Assembly: GCA_001599935.1 (NCBI GenBank)
Contig: BCIJ01000003.1
Span: forward strand, 952,424 to 1,016,423
Length of the DNA: 64,000 nt
Origin: Holtermannia corniformis
Lineage: Eukaryota > Basidiomycota > Tremellomycetes > Holtermanniales
Reading direction: 5' to 3'
Made by a program: the position numbers and the translations under genes. Of the stretch, positions 10,705 to 21,070 are shown piece after piece (position 1 is the first letter of the stretch; every line of letters starts with the position of its first letter). Below the pieces are notes generated by a model. The model had not been told where the DNA came from. It saw only the letters and a list, made by a program, of their open reading frames with translations, and did no database searches.

Positions 10705-10792
10705 TGCTCCGGGAGAGAGTCGAACTCTCGACCCTCGTGAAAAAGACTGTAACCCATAAGCACGAAGCTCTAACCAACTGAGCCACCGGGGC
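10705..10792 (-). tRNA. tRNA-Ile(UAU) with short intron
   Basis: 88 nt on the minus strand fold into a cloverleaf. Acceptor GCCCCGG pairs CCGGAGC except C3:A70. The D-arm is GCTC...GAGC with AGTTGGTTA, the anticodon stem TCGTG/CACGA, the T-arm GAGAG-TTCGACT-CTCTC, and the discriminator A. The 21-nt anticodon region contains CTTAT, giving anticodon UAU and leaving a 14-nt intron. TTAGAGCTTCGTGCTTAT matches the start of the yeast intron-bearing tRNA-Ile(UAU). The base after the anticodon appears to be G37, where tRNAs reading A-starting codons normally have A; this and the C3:A70 mismatch may mean the copy is decaying. Confidence 0.8.
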
Positions 10793-11550
10793 AAATCATC
10801 CGCTAACATCACGCTTGATTCTGATCTGACCATTTCCGCAGCAACGCTTCCACGGTTGTTCACGTTGGCATGTCCTTTAAAATCGTGTAACCCCGGCCCA
10901 GTAATCTAGCCCACAGCCGGTACCCACAAAATTGCAATCGATAATCCACGTACTCGACAGATTACCTCTGGTTGGGGCAAGCTGCCTCGAAGCTCGATGT
11001 GGGGCAGGCCTCCAGTCGAAGCACTCGTAAATAATCGTTGGATGATGTTGTCTGTTGGGTTGTGAACAGCGGGCGTCGTCGAGGTTTTTCGTCCAACGGA
11101 GGTAAATGTGAACCGGTGGCGTTGCTGAAGAGTATAACAAGTCGCTAGCAAGACGGCGACGAGCCGTTTCTGTGGTTGGAGAATCGTGCTGTTGACGAGG
11201 TGGGGAGACGAGCGCGATGTCGGGTTCTTATGGCTACATGCAGTGATGCTAGGTCTTGTTGCCATCCAGGACCAGGTACATAGCGTCGCGCGGCGCCGAG
11301 GCCGAGGATCAACGGGAGCAAAACGTGGCTTTAGACTGCGACGCAACTGCGAGTGCTCAGACTGGGTCGTTTACCACCCCGACTGTGCTCACTCACTGAA
11401 AACGTATCACTTGGCTTGTCCGCAGCGCGGTACATTGTCACACACCCACAGTTCTATAATCACCCACAGAGCAGCCCAGAGCCGCCAAGAGCAGGCTCAC
11501 TCACCAGGACTGGCACCGGTACCACTCGCATCCCCGACTCTCCGTCTACC
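10793..11550. other. Intergenic, no supported gene
   Basis: About 760 bp between the tRNA and EFR3. A 146-codon minus-strand frame (10906-11346) has no recognisable motif. The last 100 bases before EFR3 are C/A-rich, as in many fungal leaders. Confidence 0.4.
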
Positions 11551-14500
11551 ATGTCCTCATGCCTCCCATGCTACTCTCTCTCGCCCGAAGCGACCCAACT
11601 CAACCACTGCTACCCACCGTCCAAACAGCTGCTCAACGCCGCCCCAGAATACAAGCCGCTCGCTCAGGAACTCTCCCGGTTCTGCTACACGGCCGCCAAC
11701 AAGCCCGGCAAGCTCAATAAAATCGGCGAGGAGCTAGAAAAGCGCGTACAAAAGGAGGCACAGAGGGCTAAAGCTGGGAATGCAAAGAGTAGAGCGTGAG
11801 TTGTGCGGTGAAAGGAAGGAATGGTCGTGCTGAACGAGGGCCGTGCGTCGCAGATCCCTCTTAATCTCACTGTCGATCCTCCGCACTCTGATATCAGAGT
11901 GCAAGCGCGACTTGGCGTTGTTTGCGCGCTCAATCATCCGGATTGTCGATGCGGCCCTCACCGTCGATACGCCAGTGTCGAGGGGCCAAGTCGATTTAGA
12001 GGTAGCGGGCAGGGCCGGCATAGTCGTACGTCACGACTGCTGCACATAGGGCGACAACTGACATCCTCAAGTTTACAGCATACACGACCTACTCTGAGAT
12101 TGCAAACACTGGAGTCGACGACTCCCTCACCTCGGCCTACACTGCCGTCGTGCAAAAGTTTGCTGCAATGGCACTCAGCCAAGGGCCAGTCCATGGCGAA
12201 AAGGTTGACACGGAGATGCGGAATCGGTCAGTTTTGCGGTCGCTTGCGAGCTACACTTGACTGACCACGCAGAACGCGGCTCATCGGCCTGGCAGCGCTC
12301 AACGGCGCCAGCTCATCCGAAGCAATGTTCTCGAGCAATACAGAGTTCGACCGTCAAGTTGGGATCATCATTCCAGCCTTGCTGGCCAACATTGAACAGG
12401 GAAGCATGGATCAACTCAAGCTCGAGTCAGTCATGAGATCGCAATGCGCATGACGCTGACGATCGCAGAACGGCAAAGATTGAAATGGACGCCTCGCCTT
12501 CGCCATTCTTCTCCGAGTTCTCTGCGCGCCCACCGTTGTCCGACCGTCGGGCACCCTCCTTACACGCTCACATCACTGGTGAAAAAGGTCCGAGCCAAGT
12601 CGATGTCCTCTCGGCCGCGTTGCGGTCTCTGCACGCTCTCGTCAAGCAATGCCACGTCACTCAGTCTTCCCATCTCCTCGAAGCAGTCTTCAAGTTCCTC
12701 GACTCGCGGAACGGTGCCGCGTGGAACGATGTTGAGCGCTGCTGCTGGCTTGCAGAGCGGCTGACCGCGTTCACAATGCTGCAATACCGCTTCGTGGTGC
12801 CGACAAAGCTCCTCGAGCTACTTGGCGACTTGCCTGATGATCGCCCACCGTCGGGCCGTCATTCCTCGCTGTTGGCAATGATCACAACAGTGCTGAACAG
12901 CAAAGTCTCGCTCGTCGGTCTGCCGATCTTGGATATCCTCACGGCACTCGTTAACCTCATCATCCGCCGGATCAGGCTTGACACGCGCGATCCCCTCCTA
13001 CCCCCACTGGTCCGCTGCGTGTCCTCGTTAGGCACGCACGTATACTACGCAGACCAAGTCAACGATATCGTCGAAGAGCTCGCAGGGCGTCTGAGCGAAG
13101 TCGCGGCGCTTCCGACTGGGCCACGCGGAGCGCAGAAATCGTCTACAGCGATTGAGCGAGACGAGACGCTGCGCGTGCTCGTGACATGTGTCGTGGGCGT
13201 CATGACGGCCGTTGATCGGCATTCGGATGCGGCGGTGCCGACGAGTCCGGCGTCGACGTCGGCGGATAAGGGCAAGCAGCAACAGGTGCTCACACCGCTC
13301 AGCCGGACCGAGTCGGTCAGCCAGTCCAATTCTGGCCGGCGGAACAAGATCAGTCCTGAAGTCTGGCAGGAGACTCTGCCTCTGCTATGTGAAGCTTCCT
13401 TCCCCGTCAGAGCAGTCTATGCGCGCGCTCTCCTTCTCTTCATTGAGAACGAGCTCCCGCACGAGGCCGGTGCCCGTTCTACGAGTGGCGAATCGAGGCC
13501 TGCAATGACCAACGGGACGCCAATCCTTCCGGGCCCGACCGATCCGCTCGTCATGCGCTTCTGTAACGCAACACACGCGGCCGTGTATACCCTCGCCATG
13601 TCTTCCTGCCTTGGACCTGGCAACTCGCGCCCGCCGAGTATCGCGGCCGTCGAATCGGGCCCGCCATCACCGAAACAAAGCAAAGAGCCTGATGTGCGCG
13701 CCGCTGGGATCAAAGAGGTCGCTTTCAACTTGACAGAGCCGACACCAGCCGCAACACCCGTAGGCGACACCGAAGGTGGCGACAGTCAGTCCCACACGCC
13801 AACGCGTAAAGCCCAGACCGCGAGCCGTGCATCCCGCCGCATGTCCCTCCCGCTCAACCGCCTCGACTCGAGCCAGCCGCCACCCGCATCGTTTGACAAC
13901 GTCGCGACGCCGTTTGACTTTACGGCCATTATTGAGATTCTCGACAAGCTGCACGAAGCTGTCCCGATCCAGGCGCTGGCGACGGGTGCACCGATGCTGT
14001 TGGCTTTGGATCGTGATGCGGCGCAGCAGCTTGTCCGGCGGCCGCACGACGGGCGCTCGAGGGCGAGTGTCAACGAGCGCAAGAGGGCTATCAAGGAGCT
14101 GTTGGTTCACGTCTGGGGGACGTTGGGCAAGCAGTGGGAGATCCCGGTGCTCGAGGACCAGGCGGCAAAGGTATGTTATCGTTGGTCAGAGTCTACGTAC
14201 TCATGGAAACGCAGGTGCGCGCGAATCTGCCTGGCTATGCCCTCGTGCCGTCATCACTGCCTGTCGTTGAGACGACCGAACTGGCGTTGCCAACTGAGCC
14301 CGAGGCGTTTGAAGAGCTTGCCGTCGAGGGCGAGAGCTCGAGCTCTACGCAGCCAGTGTTTGACCCTGACACGATTGTATCGGCCATCGCCTCGAACCCC
14401 AACGTCGCCGCTCGTACCGCTCGTGACCCTCAAGCACTCGTCCAACGCTTTGCTCGGAGCTGGTCTGTTGAGACGGCGCTGCGAGACTGTAAGTCGTGAC

Positions 14501-14971
14501 GTGCTACGGGGCAATGCTGATCCACGCAGCGGTCGAGCGATTCTCCACTCACGACGTGACGGGCGATGTGAACGGGTCGCACCTCAAGTCTGGGCAGGCA
14601 CTCATGAACAATGAGAACTACTCGTATCAGAGCTTTGGACGACCACACTCGCGCGGAATCGACGTTGCAGACCTGCGTGAAGCTCTCGGTGAGTCGCTCG
14701 CGCGATGGACCTGGCTCCGCTGACAAGGTCAGGGAACGGCTCGGTGATCCCCAACATGAGCTCCGCGTCCTTCTCTACCGCCGGCTCCAGGGGTAGCCCT
14801 GACGCTAACTCGGTTGCCGCACCATCGACGCGGAGAACGCAGCGCAAAGGGCCCGATGCAGTCGAGGTCAAGGACATTCTCAAAGACATTTTTCGGGACA
14901 AGAAACGGCACGGCGGGTCCGTTCGCACGAACGCTCGGCCGCCGCAGCAAGGTCACCCCGCACTCGCTTGA
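11551..14971 (+). CDS. EFR3: EFR3, plasma-membrane scaffold of PI4-kinase
   Basis: EFR3 anchors the Stt4/PI4KIII-alpha-Ypp1 complex at the plasma membrane, where it makes PI4P. Start MSSCLPCYSLSPEATQLNHCYPP places two cysteines at the N-terminus, suited to palmitoylation as in animal EFR3. The family hallmark KPLAQELSRFCYTAANKPGKLNKIGEELEKR follows (LSRLxYYAxxRPxKLxKVGxxLEK-like). The rest is HEAT-like helices (LLAMITTVLNSKVSLVGLPILDILTALVNLIIRR). A Ser/Pro-rich, probably phosphorylated region precedes the helix ATPFDFTAIIEILDKLHEAVP and a basic C-terminal stretch DILKDIFRDKKRHG. About eight exons; the long central exon is 12,485-14,170. About 1,000 residues, in line with fungal EFR3. The last exon could continue in another frame, so the end is the least certain part. 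Confidence 0.85.
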
Positions 14972-16000
14972 ATACTACTTCAACATCGCAATTGGTTTGT
15001 TGAAGATATGCACAGGCTGGTCCGTACCCCGTCTCCTTCCCTGTCATTATGCTAACAACAAAATACCTTGTAGATCGGCAGATACGAGGACTTTACCGAG
15101 GTGTTCGTCCACGTCGGCCGTGAGGGATAAGGAGCGCGAGGACTTTAGATGCATATCCCCACCCCCGTACGAGTCGACCTCGTACAAGAAGTCGATAGGC
15201 GCGTGATGGATGTGTTGGCTTCGCGACAATGTTGAGGTTCGTACAGCTGGCTGTCAAGCCAAAGTTGCGGCTTGGGCAGGTGAGGCAGCGTTCGCAAACC
15301 TTGGGCCTCGCATCGGCATCGGAGACGTCGCTGCGCCTCATCGCTGAGCCATGATGGAGTACGGTACGCTCGCTCCTTACTCTCAACGCTCCGCAGCTAA
15401 AATTCGCAGATGACGAGGGAGACGGCAAGCCGGTGCTCGCGCTTGCCTTTCCAGTTACGCTGTTGCCTAGGTGCACCGCAATGCAAGCTGTCGACCTTGC
15501 CAGCCGAGAAGCCGAGAGGAAGCCGATCTCTAGCATGCAGATATCCTCCACCAGATGTTGACCTATGGTCTGGCGTCCCACCAACGTCTCCATCACTGGG
15601 CGTACTGTCAGCCTGTGTGATCCGCACCCCTACTATGTAGCCAGCCGTTTGACTTCAAAGAACACTCTCGAGTACTACTACAACATGTACTCGTTCACGA
15701 ACAGTTGCAATGGTTCGTTGAGGATATCAAGCGCTGGGTGAGTCATCCCCAGTCGTGGGTGAGGCTAGACCGGCTCCTCTTTGGATTGAGCACTACCACG
15801 ACTTCCGAGTGTTCGTGCTCGTCGAGGACCACGAGGAATGGAGCGAGGAGCAGAAGAAGTTTGTCACGTTTGAGTAGAGAGCGAGGCGTGAGCTCGAGCC
15901 GAGCCTTGACTGCACCGTGCATCTTTGGTCCGGGCCTCCGCGTGATCCTGCCCCAACGACTTGGCCGCCCCGTTGTGTTGATTATAGACAACGACGACGA
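14972..16000 (+). other. Orphan coding-like fragments, gene model unresolved
   Basis: No gene could be closed, but several stretches look coding with proper splice edges. 15229-15279 (MLRFVQLAVKPKLRLGQ) ends at a GTGAGG donor and joins in phase to 15397-15561 (LKFADDEGDGKPVLALAFP). 15643-15737 (FKEHSRVLLQHVLVHEQLQ, then WFVEDIKRW) ends at GTGAGT and joins to 15791-15877 (HYHDFRVFVLVEDHEEW, then EEQKKFVTFE and a stop). A degraded relative of the last pair appears at about 14,985-15,120 (WFVEDMHRL, then YEDFTEVFVHVG with an early stop). This suggests a duplicated orphan gene, one copy broken. Function unknown. Confidence 0.4.
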
Positions 16001-16652
16001 CGATGCAAGGCAACATCATCCCTCTTCCCCCCGATCATGCTCTTCGGAAAGTCTATACTGCGCACTTTGCTGCCAGCGACAAGACCAACGTCAGTGCTGC
16101 TATTGCTCGTGCCCGCATTTAAAGGCGCTCGTAGACATCAGTAGTGCGATTCCTCGATACACTGTCCAGCGATGAAGTCTACAGCTTCATGAAGACGAAC
16201 CGGAGGATACAGACCCACCGCGACACGAGGCATCATGACTATATGGCGCCCGAGGGAGTGGAACTATGTGCTCCATTCCGGCAGACACTGGACGAGATTG
16301 AAGGTACATTGGCAGCCGAGGTAAATACGGATGATCCATATAACTCGCGGTGAACTCGCTGACCTTATGACTCGTCTATGAAGGACCAAATTTATCGTGA
16401 CGTTTACGAACTCTTCCGTGAAAACAAATTGGCCGCAGCGAGTATGCTGCGAACTGAGGTCCTTCGCCTGAATGGAGTCATGCATGATGTAAGTGTCTTG
16501 GCAGTGAGACGTTGTTCGATAGTCGGAAATGACACACGCAGTACATCGCGACGATGTTGGACATTCTGCTGCTGGCTGTCGAACCGAAGTTCCAGCTCAA
16601 GCCGATAGGGCCCGCGATCGCAAGTTTGGGTCCTATGCGCCGCCGAATGTAA
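16001..16652 (+). CDS. Orphan gene, model partial
   Basis: I do not recognise it. Three stretches splice cleanly: about 16,148-16,320 (FLDTLSSDEVYSFMKTNRRI...RQTLDEIEGTLAAE), 16,384-16,489 (DQIYRDVYELFRENKLAAAS...LNGVMHD), and 16,543-16,652 (YIATMLDILLLAVEPKFQLK...MRRRM stop). They are joined through GTAAAT...AG and GTAAGT...GCAG introns without frame breaks. The 5' part is less certain: 16,001-16,090 reads MQGNIIPLPPDHALRKVYT and then needs a GTCAGT intron whose phase I could not settle. Predicted helices, no membrane segment. It sits just upstream of the dioxygenase gene on the same strand and may travel with it. Confidence 0.4.
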
Positions 16653-16663
16653 AAAACACCCGT

Positions 16664-16940
16664 GTGTCGTCGAATTTGCTTTGTGGCGTCGTTTTTAGTT
16701 CGTCTTGTCCTTTTTCTGGCCGAAGGCCATAAGCCAGCCGCAGGCTGCCCGCCCGGCGAGGGCAAGCCCTCCGCAGGAGGCCCCCCGCAGGGGCGCGCCA
16801 GTCCGTCGCGCATACGGACATGGGAAAATTTTGAAAATAGAGGCCCTCTGAGGCCACTTCGGAGGCCAATTCCGCCAAAAATCGAGCCGAAAATCGGATC
16901 GAAAAACGACCGTTTTTCACGCCATAAACGACGACTTTCG
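16664..16940. repeat. GC-rich hairpin cluster with inverted edges
   Basis: Between two orphan genes. Three consecutive 13-nt palindromes have 5-bp stems and a G-A/C-A triloop: TGGCC-GAA-GGCCA (16717-16729), CAGCC-GCA-GGCTG (16735-16747) and CCTCC-GCA-GGAGG (16768-16780). CCCC-GCA-GGGG (16783-16793) follows, and GGGC-AA-GCCC (16760-16769) lies between. Left edge GTCGTCGAATTTG...TGGCGTCG (about 16,668-16,690) and right edge CGCCATAAACGACGAC (about 16,919-16,934) are imperfect inverted copies, so the whole may be a small inserted element. Non-coding. Confidence 0.5.
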
Positions 16941-16958
16941 ACCGAGACCGACGATACA

Positions 16959-18501
16959 ATGCTGCATCGCACTCGTGCAGAGAGGCGGCGTAGAAGGGCA
17001 TCTGTGAGTAGTGTTCATTGCTGTACATTGCGCTGATACCGCTGTAGGCCCATGCAAACGACAACGATCTCAGCGATGCGAGCGATGTCGAGCGCATTTC
17101 GAACGAGATCCTGCCGAACGAGAATGAGTGTCCTGTGCTATCGGGTGCTGGGTTATCCCAGGACCTCGGGCTAAGATCGCTGGGTTATCCCACTGAGTCG
17201 AGGCTGGCGCAGGGCTTAGACTCGGGCTTGCACTTGGACTCAGACGATACAGCGGCGTCGCAACAGCGAGCATCGTTAACGTCAAGATCACTAGCGTTGT
17301 CGAGACCGCAGGTCACTGCAGCCGACTGGCAGCCTGTACCTCGCAGTCGTGACATACGGCGGCAGGTGCAGCAGCAGCTAGACCAAGCAAACGAGACGCA
17401 GCCAGGTGCGTACAGCGTCTGTAACAGACAGAGCGTGACTGACAATGATCAGGGCCAGCGTTCACTACGTCCCTATCGCTAGCTGGGCTCCAGGATCGCG
17501 CTCGAATGCGACCAATCGAGATCACCAACGCTATGCAGAAGCGTCGCGACCGTGTGGATGCTGGTCTGCCTACAGTGCAGGGCCCTGTGATTGTCAGAAG
17601 CGACGATGGGGCACCATTGCTTTACAAGATATCGCTTGGTTGCGTATGGAGCCGCACCCGAACAGCGCTCTTACAAGGTGAGCGTTACTGTATAGCTGCG
17701 CACAGCAGGCACACAGAGCAAGGAGATCTGACGCAAACAGAGCTAGTTACGTCAGCCATTCACGAACTCAAGACAGACTATCCACCGCCAGCACCTCCCA
17801 AGCGTGATCAGCGTCATCATGACTATCATGAGTCACTCAAGCGGCACCCCAAGGGCGAGATAGGTGTCTGGCATTTTGCTTATTGGTACGTCCTTACCTT
17901 TGAGATACAGAGAGCTAATCACGATAGGATGGAACAGGGCCACGCCATGAACGGGCCAGTCCTATCAGCTCAAGCACGAGCTAGCTCCTTTCGAAAGAGC
18001 CAGGCTGTGTACACATTCTTTCAAGCCATTGCGCCGCTCCTGCAAACAATTGGGCTCCTCTTTGAGGCATTGGAACCTGGCGTCTACAACCGGTAAGCTT
18101 TGCTCAGCAGCAGACGTGACATGAGGCTGACTCTGACTGCGATCAGCTACAAAGCAGCATTTGATGTGCAAGCCAGCCGCGCAGGGTTTGACGTCCTGGC
18201 TACGTCTTCCCGGTGCGCTTTCATGGGCTTGGCTTTGCTGGCCAACCTGCAGGTGGGGCCTCATCGAGACAAGGCCGACTGCCATGATGGTTTTGTCGGC
18301 ATGACTCCATTTGGAGCGTACACAGGCGGTGAGCTTCTGCTTCCAGAGGTGGGAGAGCGTGGTTTGAAGCTGGCGTACGCTCCTGGCGACTTTGTGCTCT
18401 TCAGATCGGCTCTCCTCACTCACGCATTAGGACGTTTTGAAGGGCAGCGCCACGGGGCTGTCTTCTTTTCGCATGAGCAGCCCATGCTAGATGCGGCGTA
18501 G
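16959..18501 (+). CDS. TET/JBP-like 2OG-Fe(II) dioxygenase
   Basis: Exons 16959-17003, 17048-17405, 17453-17677, 17723-17885, 17928-18092 and 18147-18501 sum to exactly 437 codons with consensus splice sites. The N-terminus is basic (RAERRRRRAS), a likely nuclear signal, followed by an acidic/Ser-rich region. The C-terminal 100 residues form a double-stranded beta-helix oxygenase. HRD (about residue 357) supplies the HxD iron ligands, FGAYTGGELLLPEVG and YAPGDFVLFRS are core strands, THAL (about 409) supplies the distal His, and an Arg in FEGQRHGAVFF could bind 2-oxoglutarate. This layout is that of the TET/JBP family, whose members oxidise 5-methylcytosine or thymine in DNA; basidiomycetes have expanded families of it, often near transposons. 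The 45-nt intron 17678-17722 is open and in phase, so a 451-aa form is possible. Assignment is by motif only. Confidence 0.65.
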
Positions 18502-18657
18502 TATGCATTCAATGGTCACCGCTGTGCTGTTGAGGCACTGCGTCTGTGCATATGTCCGTGCAGACTGCCCTGAAAGCTGTGCTTGCGTATCCCCACTTCA
18601 CGTTGCTCGGCCCCTCTTCTTTCCAAAGACGCTCGTCTACTACGCACTGCTTGCAAG

Positions 18658-19512
18658 ATGAGCAGCCAGCCAGACTACGAGAAGATGGTCGGTGTAAAGG
18701 CGCCCAAGTGTGATGTGAGCTGACATCTCAGTTTCGCGCCATGTTATCTGCGTACCAGCCTGGGTCAGGCTCTGGTGCCAGCACAGCGCCAGCACCCGGC
18801 TTTGCAGGTGCTGCAACGCATGTACCCGTTGCCTCTGCAAGCGTGGGCATCCCAGTTGCTGCCCCGGTTGCACCTGCTTTCTCTACCAGTCGTTTTGCGG
18901 CAGCGGGCTCTGCACCGAAAGGGGCCAGCGCTGGTTATGCAAAGGCAAAAGTCAAGACCCCCAGTACGGTCGCTCGTCCCAAGGCAATTACTGCAGAGAA
19001 ATTGGTTCATTTCGGCCGGGAGCAGAAGGTATGTTAGCGCCCACCAGCTGCGGCTAGCTGAATATTGGCAGATTGCCTACGTCCCTTCCAGGGCCATCTT
19101 CGACAAGGACTATCAGCTTCGTGGCCCAGCAAACAAAGTCTTCATGGGTCTCTTGGAAGATCTGCAGTACATCACGACATGCGCTGTGCCCCAGAGTACT
19201 GCCACGGGTACTGAGGTTATGAGCATTCTCATCAAGACCTTCGACGAGCGCAAAGTTGATCTCACCAACCCTGGTTTCTTGTGCGTGGCTTGATCCACCA
19301 ATACATATACATGTATACTCATCTATATGTACAGCTGGGCAAGCCGCAGTGCTCAGACTCATCGCCTTGCCCATGTTGGAGAGTCACATGACTTGAACGG
19401 TGTTCGCCTGCAAATGCAGTTTGGACACAACTGCGAGTACGCGTTTGTTGTATCCACATCCGAAGACCTGGACCAGCACTTTCTGGATACTTATCATGAT
19501 CGTCTAGCAAAG
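18658..19512 (+). pseudogene. Orphan gene interrupted by LTR retrotransposon
   Basis: Exons 18658-18687, 18732-19028, 19072-19280 and 19335-19512 give exactly 238 codons before the element begins at 19513. The remaining eight codons and stop lie beyond it at 25086-25112, in the same frame, once one copy of the duplicated target is counted. The first 90 residues are Ala/Ser/Pro-rich. The rest (EKLVHFGREQK, VPSRAIFDKDYQLRG, KVFMGLLEDLQYIT, then a helix-strand C-terminus) is unfamiliar. As it stands the reading frame runs four codons into the LTR sequence and stops at 19530, so the product would keep nearly all its length with an altered tail. It follows the dioxygenase gene by 157 bp on the same strand. 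The first intron is uncertain: 44 nt (18688-18731) or a 17-nt alternative with the same acceptor. Confidence 0.5.
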
Positions 19513-19831
19513 TGTGACGCCCTCGCCTAAGGAAGACGAGGACCGGGAGGTTGAGGCGGGATCGGCGAAGATCTACCTCCGAAGGGGAGACTCTCGGACG
19601 CGCAGCGGAAAGCGAGGTTCCGCACTACGAGGAACCTCGAGGATCGACGAGCGAGAATAGAGGGTGAACACTATAATATTCGAGCGATGTAGATACAACA
19701 GAGACGACGCGGAAGACGAGGGGGCGCGGCGGCACAGCCGCAGCGCACAGACAATGGTGCGATTAGCACCAGTGGCACTCTGAGCGCCGCGCAGCGGCTA
19801 CTCGCCACGTGACACCGCCGTAGGCGTGACA
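19513..19831 (-). repeat. LTR, 3' copy in element orientation
   Basis: 319 bp, begins TGTGACGCC and ends GGCGTGACA on the plus strand, so the ends are near-perfect inverted repeats (one mismatch). It matches 24764-25082 except T at 19618. Adjacent at 19832-19846 is a run of C's on the plus strand, the polypurine tract on the coding strand. Confidence 0.95.
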
Positions 19832-20053
19832 GTCGCCCCCCCCTACGAGGACGAGCTCCGTGAGTCCAAAATTCCCTTCCTCAAAGAGGACCCTGCTTGT
19901 GCGGAAAGGGTCTTTCCGCAGGGCGGTCTGTTCGATTGCGATCGAACCCCAAAGGATGGACTTGAAACGGTTCGGTGTTTCAAAACCGCGACTGTCGTGA
20001 TGGTGCTGAAACAGGTGTTTCGCCGGCGGGTCTGTGCGCTGGCTTTGAGATGC

Positions 20054-20061
20054 CATAAAAA
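20054..20061 (+). promoter_or_regulatory. TATA-like box of the antisense gene
   Basis: CATAAAAA about 45 bp upstream of the ATG at 20103, which itself sits in a strong start context (ACCACCATGG). These suggest a dedicated promoter for the antisense gene inside the retrotransposon. Confidence 0.45.
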
Positions 20062-20102
20062 CCCTCGAGGCCGCGCAGTCGTCTTCTTCGAGAACAACCA
20101 CC

Positions 20103-20958
20103 ATGGCTGAGTCTGAATCTGACTTGACGCCCGCGCCCTCGAGCTCGTCTTCTTCGAGTTCGTCATCCTCGCCTTCTTCGCCCTCGCCCTCGCCCGCGCC
20201 CACGCCGGCACCAGTCCCCGCGGCGCCAGTGCCGACGCCGGCGGTGGATCCCGCCGTCCTCTCGGCTGAGCATCAGGCTGCCGTCGAGGCCAACATTTGC
20301 GCCGTCATCCAGGGCGAGCCTGAGCTCGAGGACGAGCTCCAGGAGTGGGTCGATCGCTTTGAGGATAGTGCCAGTGTTGGCCACCGTACTCGTGGTTTGG
20401 CGCTGTGCGGTAGTGACCGGCTCATGGCGGTTGGGGGTGCGCGGCGTTGCGGGAAGTGCAAGGCTGCGGTCTCATACTGCTTCGTCGAATGCACGAATGT
20501 TGCGGCGGGGGAGGAGTTTTCGGTNACCGGGAAGTGGTACGTCGACGTGCGAAAGGGTGGTTTTCGCACTGCGAAAATTCTTGTGCTGACACATGNCCNT
20601 TAGCTGCGTGCGGTGCATGCACGGTCGCCGTGGTTGCGGGTTGCGTCCTCCTGACGCCAAGACCCGACGTGGCGTCGCCAGTATGCCGTCGGTGTTGCAC
20701 GCCAAAACATCGGCGTCAGCGAGGGAGATGGCGGTCTTCTGGCAAGGGACGCTGGTGCCAAAGCTTGAAGACACCCCTGCCCGCGCAGATGGCTCGGTTC
20801 GAGTCACGTTTTCCGCCGCCGAACTCCAAGCCTTCCGGGCGACAAAGCCGCACGCGAAATCCCTCGTCAAGGCGATCAAGGAGTCGAAGGCGAGGACAAC
20901 CAAGCGAAAGGCGGCGGCGCTGGAGTCCTCCGATATCGAGTTGGAGGATTTCGTGTAG
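20103..20958 (+). CDS. Antisense zinc-cluster-like gene in retrotransposon
   Basis: Two exons on the strand opposite to pol, about 263 residues. The intron is about 20,537-20,603 (GTACGT...GCTGACAC...TTAG; two N's lie inside it). The N-terminus is a Ser run then Pro/Ala repeats, followed by a helical acidic segment (EPELEDELQEWVDRFED). The middle holds two cysteine groups, C-GK-C-(6)-C and, after splicing, C-VR-C-(6)-C, with the CX2CX6C spacing of fungal binuclear zinc clusters. The end is basic (ARTTKRKAAALE) then acidic. A DNA- or nucleic-acid-binding role is plausible; it is not gag-like by any motif I can see. Cys spacing between the two halves is longer than in standard Zn2Cys6 proteins. 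Confidence 0.55.
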
Positions 20959-21070
20959 CGGAGGTGGGGGTGCGAAGCTGCGGTTTCCGCAGGGAGGGTG
21001 GTGGGTCTTCGCACGGTGGAAGGGAAGAATGTGAAAAGGGAGTGAGATGTATTAGGGAGGGGATGTAAAG

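Noticed and set aside
10906..11346. 146-codon minus-strand frame upstream of EFR3
   Set aside because: No motif, no splice-supported extension, unlikely composition.
18715..18731. 17-nt intron GTGAGCTGACATCTCAG in the interrupted orphan gene
   Set aside because: It has all signals and keeps the frame, but is far below normal size; the 44-nt intron with the same acceptor is more plausible.
15000..19512. KDZ transposase next to the TET/JBP-like gene
   Set aside because: Expected from known basidiomycete associations, but no DDE-type or zinc-binding transposase motifs could be found in this stretch.
20447..21034. Alternative plus- and minus-strand frames over the antisense gene
   Set aside because: They break the cysteine motifs and ignore the consensus intron; GC-rich shadow frames.
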